NCBI GenBank assembly: GCA_003231795.1
Contig: QIJI01000117.1
Coordinates: 1 to 6,318, forward strand
DNA length: 6,318 bases
From: Gammaproteobacteria bacterium
GTDB lineage: Bacteria > Pseudomonadota > Gammaproteobacteria > GCA-001735895
Direction of reading: 5' to 3'
Shown here: in pieces, positions 1-6,318 of the stretch
Position numbering within the stretch: the first letter of the stretch is position 1
Layout of the letters: the number at the start of each line of letters is the position of its first letter
Notes under the pieces: generated by a model
Told to the model about the DNA's origin: nothing
The model's input: only the letters and a program-made list of their open reading frames with translations
The model's database searches: none
Made by a program: the position numbers and the translations under genes

Positions 1-1307
1 ATCTGCAGACCAGATCGCCCCAATGGGCCGCAGAAATTACTGGGCTTGGCGAAGCCGAAATAATCGAATTTGCCCGCCTTTATGGAAATACGGAACGCAG
101 TTTTCTGAGACTCGGATATGGTTTTACCCGCTCGGGTAACGGCGCTGCCAATATGCATGCGGCTTCCTGTTTACCGGCGCTCACCGGTGCCTGGCAGTAT
201 CCGGGTGGTGGCGCGCTCTACTCCAATGGTGGCATGTACGGAATTGATCAAACGATCATCATGGGCCTCGATGTACTCGATCCAGCGACTCGTATTTTTG
301 ATCAGTCGCGCATTGGCGATATTCTGTGTGGTAATGAATCCGACCTTCAAGGTGGGCCTCCAGTCTCTGCAATGATCATGCAAAACACCAATCCGATTGT
401 GGTGGCGCCTGAAACTCGCAAGGTGGTTCAGGGCTTGTCGCGTGATGACCTGTTCGTTTGTGTGCATGAACAATTCATGACCGAGACCGCGGCAATGGCG
501 GATATCGTGTTACCGGCAACTATGTTCCTCGAACACGATGACTTTTATCAGGCCGGCGGCCATTCGCACCTCCAGGTGACACGCTCGCTGGTGAATCCAT
601 TCGCGCAGTCCCGTTCCAACCATTGGGTACTACAGCAACTGGCCGCAAGACTCGGTTTCAGTCACCCCGGATTCGACATGAGCGCAAGAGAGTTAATCGA
701 TGACAGCCTCAAAAGAACCGGCCTGCCGGATGAGGCAAGCCTGTTTCAAGATCACTGGCTCGATTGTGCGCCCGGCTTCGAAACCAGTAATTTTATCGAT
801 GGCTTTGCTACACCGGATAAAAAATTCCACTTTAAACCTGACTGGAGCCGGGTAGGCGCAGACTTCACTGGTATGCCGGCGCTGCCGGATTACATGCCAC
901 CGTTTAATGATATCGACGAATCGCATCCTTTCCGGCTAGTCGCGGCACCGGCGAGACAGTTTCTGAATACCAGTTTTACCGAAACTTCAACTTCACAGCG
1001 TGCTGAAAAACAGCCTACCTTACTACTGCAACCCGATGATGCGAGCGAGCTAGGTGTGAATGACGGTGATCTGGTCAGAGTTGGAAACCGGCTGGCCGAT
1101 ATCTTGCTGCAGGCGCGCCTGTTTAGCGGCCTGCAACAAGGAGTGGTGGTTATCGAATGTATTTGGCCAAATAATGCCTTTATCGAAGGGCTCGGGGTTA
1201 ACGCGCTGGTATCGGCAAAACCGGGTAAACCCAATGGCGGTGCAATCTTCCACGATACAGCGGTATGGCTTAAACGCGAAGCAGGGGAAAATAATGAAAC
1301 AGCATGA
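1..1307 (+). CDS. Molybdopterin-dependent oxidoreductase, C-terminal part (5' end outside window)
   Basis: This is the C-terminal 434 codons of a large Mo/W-bis-MGD enzyme of the formate dehydrogenase/BisC (DMSO reductase) superfamily. The frame is open from base 3 with no stop, so the ATG at 153 is an internal methionine and not the start; the N-terminal region, including any [4Fe-4S] cysteines and signal peptide, is off the left edge. Visible family landmarks are the GFTRSGNGA segment and the PGGGALYSNGGMYG loop (about 129-240), the MIMQNTNPIVVAPE strand-loop where the pterin cofactor is usually bound (about 372-415), and EQFMTETAAMADIVLPAT (about 468-521), a strong hallmark of these enzymes. 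From about 924 to the end is the C-terminal molydopterin dinucleotide-binding beta-barrel, with VNDGDLVRVGNR and a closing GGAIFHDTAVWL. Family knowledge predicts a redox reaction at a Mo centre. The substrate is unknown; formate dehydrogenase activity specifically is not supported. It overlaps the next gene by 14 bases, implying translational coupling. Confidence 0.93.
   Translation, partial: LQTRSPQWAAEITGLGEAEIIEFARLYGNTERSFLRLGYGFTRSGNGAANMHAASCLPALTGAWQYPGGGALYSNGGMYGIDQTIIMGLDVLDPATRIFDQSRIGDILCGNESDLQGGPPVSAMIMQNTNPIVVAPETRKVVQGLSRDDLFVCVHEQFMTETAAMADIVLPATMFLEHDDFYQAGGHSHLQVTRSLVNPFAQSRSNHWVLQQLAARLGFSHPGFDMSARELIDDSLKRTGLPDEASLFQDHWLDCAPGFETSNFIDGFATPDKKFHFKPDWSRVGADFTGMPALPDYMPPFNDIDESHPFRLVAAPARQFLNTSFTETSTSQRAEKQPTLLLQPDDASELGVNDGDLVRVGNRLADILLQARLFSGLQQGVVVIECIWPNNAFIEGLGVNALVSAKPGKPNGGAIFHDTAVWLKREAGENNETA
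1283..1288 (+). promoter_or_regulatory. Ribosome binding site for the VOC gene
   Basis: The purine run AGGGGA lies 5 bases before the ATG at 1294, inside the 3' end of the molybdopterin oxidoreductase gene. It supports 1294 as the true start rather than the earlier in-frame ATG at 1060, which would place most of the extension inside the upstream gene. Confidence 0.6.
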
Positions 1308-1647
1308 AAAACTGAATTATGTCGAGTTTCCGTCACGGGAGCTTGCAACCACGAAGATTTTTTTCAAACAAGTCTTCGGCTGGGAGTTCGAAGACTACGG
1401 CCCGGATTACTGCGCTTTTTCGGATCAGGGTCTGGATGGTGGATTTTATCGTTCCGAGCTCTACTCAAATGCTCAAACGGGTTCCGCATTACTGGTTTTT
1501 TACAGCGAAGATCTGGAGGCGACGCTGGAAAAAATCGAATCTGCCGGCGGCAGGGTGGTAAAACCAATATTTACCTTCCCCGGCGGCAGAAGATTCCATT
1601 TCTGCGAACCCTGCGACAATGAATTTGCCGTCTGGTCGGAATCGTAA
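1294..1647 (+). CDS. VOC-superfamily (glyoxalase/bleomycin-resistance fold) protein
   Basis: A 117-residue, single-domain-length VOC protein made of two beta-alpha-beta-beta-beta modules. The N-terminal module has LNYVEFPSRELATTKIFF followed by the typical VFGWEFEDYGPDY turn (residues about 7-40). The second has LLVFYSEDLEATLEKIESAG GRVVKP, then FPGGRRFHFCEPCDNEFAVW near the end. This resembles the COG3324-type predicted lactoylglutathione-lyase-related enzymes. By my hand alignment with E. coli GloA, the usual metal-ligand positions carry Tyr (Y9) and Ala rather than His and Glu, so a classical metal-dependent glyoxalase I role is doubtful. The start at 1294 is chosen for its Shine-Dalgarno sequence and because homologues begin just before the LNYVEF strand. 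It overlaps the upstream Mo-enzyme by 14 bases and ends 7 bases before the B12 gene. It could be an epimerase, isomerase, lyase or binding protein; the exact function is unknown. Confidence 0.9.
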   Translation: MKQHEKLNYVEFPSRELATTKIFFKQVFGWEFEDYGPDYCAFSDQGLDGGFYRSELYSNAQTGSALLVFYSEDLEATLEKIESAGGRVVKPIFTFPGGRRFHFCEPCDNEFAVWSES

Positions 1648-1654
1648 AAGATAA

Positions 1655-3412
1655 ATGGCCGAAGCCCGCGCAGCATTCGAAACCCCATTTGATGAGTCAC
1701 TGATTCGAAATTTGCTGCGCCAACCATTGCCGAATTACTCTAAATTGCGGCAGAAGGCGCGGGATATTGCTTCCGGTATCAACATCGGTCGTTCGGCTTT
1801 CATGCAGCACTACGCGGTCGACTCTGAGCTTGAATATAAGCAACAGGCGATGCGCGACGGACATATTATGTATCACGCGCATATCGGCTTGAATGACATA
1901 GCGACCACCGCCGAAGCGTTGGCGCAGATAAATCGCGAGCTTGCAGCCCATGGATTCCGACTCGATCGAGCCGGGGTTGCGCTGGACCGGCGTATGGGAC
2001 TGCCGTCCGAACGTCGTGCCGGGGCAGCAGCAGAAACCGGGCCGATGCTGGAACGACAACAGGATTGGGAATTGCTGGCGCAATCAGCACCGATTCAACC
2101 TCATCTCGGCGATTTTATGATCGGCCAGCCGGCCTCGGTTGCAAATACCTGTAACGCATTACGAATTGGTTGCACCACTATTGGAAACCTGTCGCAGTAT
2201 TTTACTTTCGAGGCTCCGGGCTGGAGCGACGCAACCACTACTGCGGTTGAAACCTGCCAGGCGATGGAGTTACTCGCCACATTTCGAGATCAGGGTGTTA
2301 TGTTGCATTCCTATCTTGAAGACGGTTTCGGCGCGTTATTCCGCGATTGCGCCAGCATCGCCGCCTGGGCCATGCTTGAGCGATACATTGTTGAAGAATT
2401 GATCGGCGCTCGACTGACCCATTGCATCGGCGGGCTGACGTCGGATCCGGTTAAACGAGCCGGCTGGGTGATTGCATTACAACGGATCCATCAGGGTGAA
2501 CACGTCGGTTCGATGTTTTACGGCGACACAATTTCATTCGGCCCCGATTTCGAAAAGAACCGTGCCGTTACCGCTGAATACCTGATGTGGGACATCCTTG
2601 CCCAAATGCATACGCCGAGTGGTCACGCGGTACTGCCGTTGCCGGTGTCGGAAGCGATCCGGATTCCATCGGCGGACGAAATTATCGAGGCGCAGTTGTT
2701 CGGGCGCCAGGTCGAAGCGACAGCACGCAGACTTTATCCACATTTTGATTTCTCGGCTGCGGAAGCGTTTGCCGACAGTGTTTATGGGGATGGACGTGAA
2801 ATTTTCAATAACGCGTTAACTGGCCTGCAGGAAATGGGCGTTGATATCCGTAATCCGCTGCAATTATTGCTGCTGCTAAAAAAGCTGGGTGCGTCAGGGT
2901 TTGAGCAGTTGTTCGCCGCCAGACGTGATCCTGCGAAACAGATTAAAACAGATATGCTGACGCTGGCGGAATCTGTTGTCGATCAGCATCGTGATCTGTT
3001 CACGACGCCTGAGTTCACTGCCCGGGTAGCAGGACAGTGCCTGGTCGTCGCATCCAGCGACGTGCACGCTCATGCCTCGGGTGCACTGGCGCAGTTACTC
3101 GGTGAGGCGGGCGCAACCGTTATTTATCTCGGTGCCGAACAGAATCCCTCGGATCTGGTCGAGGCGGTCAAAACTCATTCGGCAGATGCACTTTTGCTGA
3201 GCACCCACAACGGTATGGCGCTGGAATACGGTAAACAACTGAGGCAAATGCTCGATCAGGCATCGTTATCGTTGCCAGTGGTAATAGGTGGTGTACTCAA
3301 CCAGAAAATAGAAGGGCAGGCGTTACCGGTGCCAGTAATCGAAGAACTGAAAGCGCTCGGCATGCGCCCGGCGATCAACCTGCCAGGGCTGACCCGGTTG
3401 TTATCGAATTAA
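1655..3412 (+). CDS. Single-chain cobalamin-dependent mutase-like protein (GlmE-like barrel plus GlmS-like B12 domain)
   Basis: 585 residues. The C-terminal ~120 residues form a B12-binding Rossmann-type domain. It has CLVVASSDVHAHASGA (residues about 461-477), with D469 and H471 placed as the DxH of the axial-histidine motif, then GATVIYLGAEQNP, LLLSTHNGM and VVIGGVLN. These match, in order, the SDCH, NIG, SSLYG and VGG elements of the glutamate mutase sigma subunit. The preceding ~440 residues resemble the epsilon subunit barrel: GQPASVANTCNALRIGCTTIG (157-177), a TCQAMELLATFRDQGVMLHS helix-strand, and CIGGLTSDPVKRAGWVIALQ. This predicts an AdoCbl-type radical carbon-skeleton isomerase, with both parts fused in one chain as in methylmalonyl-CoA mutase. 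Oddities: the last glycine of DxHxxG is Ala (A474), and the RHGTPD-type substrate arginine of GlmE is not seen at the equivalent place, so glutamate may not be the substrate. The start has only a weak purine stretch (AAAAGA) before it and follows the VOC stop by 7 bases. Barrel assignment is by eye and less certain than the B12 domain. Confidence 0.85.
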   Translation: MAEARAAFETPFDESLIRNLLRQPLPNYSKLRQKARDIASGINIGRSAFMQHYAVDSELEYKQQAMRDGHIMYHAHIGLNDIATTAEALAQINRELAAHGFRLDRAGVALDRRMGLPSERRAGAAAETGPMLERQQDWELLAQSAPIQPHLGDFMIGQPASVANTCNALRIGCTTIGNLSQYFTFEAPGWSDATTTAVETCQAMELLATFRDQGVMLHSYLEDGFGALFRDCASIAAWAMLERYIVEELIGARLTHCIGGLTSDPVKRAGWVIALQRIHQGEHVGSMFYGDTISFGPDFEKNRAVTAEYLMWDILAQMHTPSGHAVLPLPVSEAIRIPSADEIIEAQLFGRQVEATARRLYPHFDFSAAEAFADSVYGDGREIFNNALTGLQEMGVDIRNPLQLLLLLKKLGASGFEQLFAARRDPAKQIKTDMLTLAESVVDQHRDLFTTPEFTARVAGQCLVVASSDVHAHASGALAQLLGEAGATVIYLGAEQNPSDLVEAVKTHSADALLLSTHNGMALEYGKQLRQMLDQASLSLPVVIGGVLNQKIEGQALPVPVIEELKALGMRPAINLPGLTRLLSN

Positions 3413-3535
3413 GGGGCAGTGTACCGGTTACTTCAATGCGGGTAGGGCACCAGACAAAAAAGCTTTCTGTTCTTGAATTACTTGCTCTTACCTCCCTTTT
3501 TCAAACCATTTACCCGTTGGCTATCTGAATTGGAG
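3413..3535. other. Convergent intergenic gap with no clear terminator
   Basis: These 123 bases separate the ends of the B12 gene (plus strand) and the FAD-oxidase gene (minus strand). I looked for a bidirectional terminator and found only short symmetric pieces: GTACCGGTTAC near 3421 and an A/T-rich AAAGCTTT next to a run of A near 3455-3467. Neither makes a GC-rich stem followed by a T tract. No small reading frame with a plausible start is visible. Transcription from either side may end by another mechanism, or read through antisense. Confidence 0.5.
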
Positions 3536-5110
3536 TCAATAAGGTGCGATAGCTCGCCAGTTGAAGATCGTAGCTGCTGCGCGGATGGTTTCCCGTTGTC
3601 GTTCGAATTTGCGCAGCAGTTCCGATGGGCAATTCTGCGGTCCGCCTAGTGCGTGGAATATGGCTATTTCGGAATCGGCGGATTTTTCGCCGCCGATAAA
3701 ACGGGCTCCGGTCTGTTCGCATAAAGCGGCCAGTTGCCGATAGTAATGTTCCCTCAAAACTTTTAACTGTTCACGGCATTGCTCAAAAGCGTCTTCGTCG
3801 CTGCTGCTGATAGTGACGCGGTTGTGGGGATCGACCCCGTAAGGATTGAGGTGGCCGTAGACCAGAACCTGGCCTTCGACCTGGTCGTGCTGTTGAATGC
3901 AGACTTCGGCAGCTTCGACATATTCGCGATTGATCTGCCACAATTTTTGCATCTCAGCTTCAACTTCGTCAGGCGCGAGTCGGATGTTGGCATCAGTATG
4001 ATTTTTATAGATGAAACGGGCATCCGTAGCCTGCATACGTGCTGCGTAGGGAATTGCTTCACGGATCAGTCGCATTTCTTCGGCGTCTCTGAAAATCTCG
4101 ACCTGTTCCAGCGGGATGCCGGCCATGGTCAACTCGTCACTGTCGGCATCGTCGAGCAGAAGCAGTAGAAACTCATCAATGTTGCGTTCGCACATGGCAT
4201 GCACAAATATCAGACCCTGCGCATTGGCGATATCCATTTTGTCTTGTAAATCTAGCGCGCGTTTGTGCATCGCTTCGTCGCCGGATTTTTGCAATAAAGG
4301 TTGAAAGGATTCCCGGCTGACGTGTTCGAGCCCGAGAATCAGGTCGCTGCAGTGACTGCTGGACAGTGCCAGCCCGGAATCCAGTTCAAGATAGGTAAAA
4401 GCGGCCAGATGGGCCAGAAGCCGTGCCAGATTTTGCGGTTCATTACTGACTGGAATTGCAAAAGAAAATTCATTTTGCGGAAAACGGAAATAACGGCAAC
4501 ATAAAGCAGTAACAATCCCGCTCCAGCCATAGGTACCGGCATAATTCTCCAGCGCATCTTCTTCCACGATGACAACTTTTTTACCATCGAAAATAGCAGC
4601 CTGAATGACACTGTCGCTGAAATAACGCCGTTGCGGGCCCATACCACCGGTCATAAAGGTGGCACCGGTGGCAGCGTACCGGTAGCTGGTTAAATCGGCA
4701 CCGGCTACCTTGCAGTGATAACCGATTTTGTTTGCCAGTTCCTGGTTGAGTTGTTCGAGGGTTATTGACGCGCCGCAGTAAATCAGTTGCTGTTCACTAT
4801 CGATAACAATCTCATCCAGTTCGATAGCGGCAAGATCGAAACTCGACTGCGAATGTACCCGTGGATTTGCACAAGCCTCGAATTGCAGAGCGACAACGAC
4901 TGCCGCCGTATCCGGCCGTGACTGGAACACTCCACCGCCACAGGATTGACCGGACATCGGCAGAAAAAAACATCCGTCTCCATGCATGGAGCGTAACTGT
5001 TCGACTGCGCCTGTCAGGGATTTCCGCACAGGATAGGCATAATCGAAAACAATCCGGTTGTTTTCACCGTCGACGGCATGATCAATTAAATTTCCGAGAT
5101 AACTGGACAA
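3536..5110 (-). CDS. FAD-binding oxidase/dehydrogenase, GlcD / D-2-hydroxyacid dehydrogenase-like
   Basis: 524 residues. The N-terminal half fits a PCMH-type FAD-binding domain: LPMSGQSCGGGV (about 50-61) as the FAD-pyrophosphate loop, YAATGATFMTGGMGPQRRYF as the central flavin-contact segment, and GTYGWSGIVTA (192-202) as the third conserved FAD contact. The C-terminal half resembles the FAD-oxidase C domain of D-lactate/D-2-hydroxyglutarate dehydrogenases. VYGHLNPYGVDPHNRV (H420, H429) occupies the place of the usual GHLGDGNLH metal site, and IGGE (E475) that of the SGEHG acid. The spacing of the two His and the Glu is kept although the surrounding residues diverge. Family members oxidise 2-hydroxyacids or similar substrates and pass electrons to a quinone, cytochrome or partner flavoprotein; the substrate here is unknown. 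No signal peptide or membrane segment is seen. The TTG start at 5108-5110 is used because no upstream in-frame start exists and the first ATG (residue 42) would cut into the FAD domain. It lies 19 bases downstream of glnD, so it is probably co-transcribed. Confidence 0.87.
   Translation of the reverse strand: MSSYLGNLIDHAVDGENNRIVFDYAYPVRKSLTGAVEQLRSMHGDGCFFLPMSGQSCGGGVFQSRPDTAAVVVALQFEACANPRVHSQSSFDLAAIELDEIVIDSEQQLIYCGASITLEQLNQELANKIGYHCKVAGADLTSYRYAATGATFMTGGMGPQRRYFSDSVIQAAIFDGKKVVIVEEDALENYAGTYGWSGIVTALCCRYFRFPQNEFSFAIPVSNEPQNLARLLAHLAAFTYLELDSGLALSSSHCSDLILGLEHVSRESFQPLLQKSGDEAMHKRALDLQDKMDIANAQGLIFVHAMCERNIDEFLLLLLDDADSDELTMAGIPLEQVEIFRDAEEMRLIREAIPYAARMQATDARFIYKNHTDANIRLAPDEVEAEMQKLWQINREYVEAAEVCIQQHDQVEGQVLVYGHLNPYGVDPHNRVTISSSDEDAFEQCREQLKVLREHYYRQLAALCEQTGARFIGGEKSADSEIAIFHALGGPQNCPSELLRKFERQRETIRAAATIFNWRAIAPY
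5108..5110 (-). promoter_or_regulatory. TTG start codon of the FAD oxidase gene, coupled to glnD
   Basis: The first usable codon is TTG, 19 bases beyond the glnD stop. The bases between (reverse complement of 5111-5129) contain no good Shine-Dalgarno match, only weak G-containing stretches. Low-efficiency initiation or re-initiation by ribosomes finishing glnD is the likely mode; this is inference. Confidence 0.5.
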
Positions 5111-5129
5111 GATAAGCGACCGATACCAG

Positions 5130-6318
5130 TCAGGCTGCTTTACGCGCTTCCAGCGCGGCTACCAGGCGCTGTTCCAGTTCCTGCAGAATTGCCTCATCGG
5201 CAATCGCTTTACCGTCCGCAGTCGTCAGGTAGAAAATATCATCAACTTTTTCACCCAGCGTTGAGATCTTCGCGTGAATGATACTGATATTCATTTCCGC
5301 GATGACATTGGCGATGACCGATAACAATCCGGGCATATCGAGTGCGCTGATTTCCATTACCGTCCGGCTGTTCAAATGGTCCTGTTCGAAGCGGACTTCG
5401 GTGGGGCGATCAAAAACTTTCAAGTGACGCGATTTGCGGGTGTTGAAACGGCCTTCGTAAATTGAGTCTGACTTGATCGCCTGCAACAACCGCTGTTCGA
5501 TTTGCCGAATCACTTCCGCATCGGTTACGGCCTCGTTGTTGCGATCCTGAATGATGAAGGTATCCATGATTTTGTTATCTTTGGTGGTGAAAATCTCGGC
5601 ATTCAAAATACTGAGGCCGAGTGAACCGAGGGTTCCGGTGACCTGCGAAAATACATGAGGCACTTCGTCGCCATAAACAAAAACCTTGGTATTTCGGGTA
5701 TGCGTGGACTGGCGAATACTGACCAGGCGGGGTTGATCCGGATGGCTTAAAATCACGTTGGTATGCCATTTGATTTCGAGCGGATTGTGACGCAAAAAAT
5801 AATCACCGGGAACACGGTCGCAGACGGAGTTAATCTGTTCCGCTGTGAAGGGCAGATCGGCCATGATTTCAAATGCCGCGTCGCGATTTTCCTGGATGAT
5901 GTCATCGATATCAGGTGCATGGTCGATACCCAGGCGAATAGACAGCTTGGTCGCGTGGTACAACTGTTTCAGCAACGCATCTTTCCAGTTGTTCCAAAGT
6001 TTCGGATTGGTGCTGCGAATATCGGCAACCGTCAACAGGTATAGATAATTCAACATATTCATGCTGCCGACCTGGCGCGCAAATTCACGCACCACGTCGG
6101 GGTCGCTGATGTCCTTGCGCTGCGCCGTAACCGACATCAACAGGTGGTCACGCACCAGTTGCGAAACAACTCTGGTTTCCTTGCGGTTGAGCTTGTGTTG
6201 CAGGCAAAACTGGGTCGCGTCCTGGGCCCCGAGCACCGAATGGTCGCCACCACGGCCTTTGGCGATGTCATGAAACAATGCGGCCAGGTAAAGCAGTCGG
6301 GGATTTTCAAGCTTGATA
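5130..6318 (-). CDS. glnD: Bifunctional PII uridylyltransferase/uridylyl-removing enzyme GlnD, C-terminal part
   Basis: This is the last ~395 residues of GlnD, less than half of the usual ~850-900; the N-terminal nucleotidyltransferase domain is beyond the right edge. The frame is open to the edge, with LENPRLLYLAALFHDIAKGR upstream of and across the TTG at 6276-6278, so that codon is internal and not a start. Domains in order: the HD phosphohydrolase domain with the FHDIAKGRGGDHS motif (H and D codons at about 6267-6272) and RDHLLMS helix, which removes UMP from PII; a linker; ACT1 (TKVFVYGDEVPHVFSQVTGT, about 5640-5700) and ACT2 (RTVMEISALDMPGLLSVIAN, about 5305-5366), which sense glutamine. 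GlnD uridylylates GlnB/GlnK when nitrogen is short and deuridylylates them when glutamine is high, setting glutamine synthetase and Ntr activity. Key visible residues look intact. The stop is TGA at 5130-5132. Confidence 0.98.
   Translation of the reverse strand, partial: IKLENPRLLYLAALFHDIAKGRGGDHSVLGAQDATQFCLQHKLNRKETRVVSQLVRDHLLMSVTAQRKDISDPDVVREFARQVGSMNMLNYLYLLTVADIRSTNPKLWNNWKDALLKQLYHATKLSIRLGIDHAPDIDDIIQENRDAAFEIMADLPFTAEQINSVCDRVPGDYFLRHNPLEIKWHTNVILSHPDQPRLVSIRQSTHTRNTKVFVYGDEVPHVFSQVTGTLGSLGLSILNAEIFTTKDNKIMDTFIIQDRNNEAVTDAEVIRQIEQRLLQAIKSDSIYEGRFNTRKSRHLKVFDRPTEVRFEQDHLNSRTVMEISALDMPGLLSVIANVIAEMNISIIHAKISTLGEKVDDIFYLTTADGKAIADEAILQELEQRLVAALEARKAA

Noticed and set aside
153..155. 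ATG at 153 as the start of the molybdopterin oxidoreductase
   Set aside because: The same frame is open back to base 3 and codes for conserved family sequence (EIIEFARLYG, GFTRSGNG), so this is an internal methionine of a gene cut by the window edge.
1060..1293. N-terminal extension of the VOC protein from ATG 1060
   Set aside because: It lies wholly within the coding sequence of the upstream Mo-enzyme, has no VOC-like sequence, and a Shine-Dalgarno sequence precedes ATG 1294.
890..1348. 152-codon minus-strand reading frame opposite the Mo-enzyme and VOC start
   Set aside because: Low-complexity, Ser/Pro/Leu-rich shadow of a clearly conserved plus-strand gene; no recognisable domain.
1697..2083. 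128-codon minus-strand reading frame opposite the B12 protein
   Set aside because: Arg/Gln-rich antisense shadow with no recognisable domain.
3451..3470. Possible terminator around the A run and AAAGCTTT
   Set aside because: The symmetric part is A/T-only and has no loop; a stable stem is not possible.
3413..3535. Cobalamin riboswitch near the B12 gene
   Set aside because: The gap is downstream of the B12 gene, too short, and no B12-box-like sequence is visible. Any riboswitch would lie upstream of the Mo-enzyme gene, outside the window.
3779..4168. 129-codon plus-strand reading frame opposite the FAD oxidase
   Set aside because: Its hydrophobic look comes from the complement of the real gene; the minus-strand frame carries conserved FAD-oxidase motifs.
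6276..6278. TTG at 6276-6278 as the start of an independent HD-ACT protein
   Set aside because: The frame continues to the window edge with typical GlnD sequence before the HD motif (ENPRLLYLAAL), so it is the internal part of full-length GlnD.

Overview
The window looks like chromosomal DNA of a proteobacterium, most likely a gammaproteobacterium. The basis is the C-terminal part of a typical GlnD (bifunctional PII uridylyltransferase/uridylyl-removing enzyme), a mid-range base composition, and tightly packed genes with short or overlapping junctions. It holds five protein-coding genes, two of them cut by the window edges, and almost no spare DNA. I see no RNA gene, insertion sequence, CRISPR array, phage gene or long repeat.

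Plus-strand half (1-3412): three genes in one compact block. First is the C-terminal 434 residues of a molybdopterin-dependent oxidoreductase of the formate dehydrogenase/BisC superfamily. It overlaps by 14 bases a 117-residue VOC (glyoxalase-fold) protein. After a 7-base gap comes a 585-residue cobalamin-dependent protein. Its long N-terminal part resembles the glutamate mutase epsilon (TIM-barrel) chain, and its C-terminal ~120 residues resemble the B12-binding sigma chain (GlmS). The spacing argues for one transcript. The set (Mo-enzyme, VOC protein, B12 radical-type isomerase) suggests a catabolic module in which a carbon-skeleton rearrangement is joined to a redox step. The substrate cannot be read from the sequence.

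Middle (3413-3535): a 123-base convergent intergenic gap with no convincing hairpin terminator and no small gene.

Minus-strand half (3536-6318): glnD enters from the right edge and ends at 5130. It is followed after 19 bases by a 524-residue FAD-binding oxidase/dehydrogenase of the GlcD / D-2-hydroxyacid dehydrogenase type, which starts with TTG and appears co-transcribed with glnD. GlnD's UR (HD) domain and both ACT domains are intact; its nucleotidyltransferase domain lies outside the window.

The best candidate for something undescribed is the single-chain GlmE/GlmS-like protein. It departs from the textbook glutamate mutase motifs at the substrate-binding region and at the last glycine of the B12 DxHxxG signature, and it sits in an unexpected operon with a Mo-oxidoreductase.
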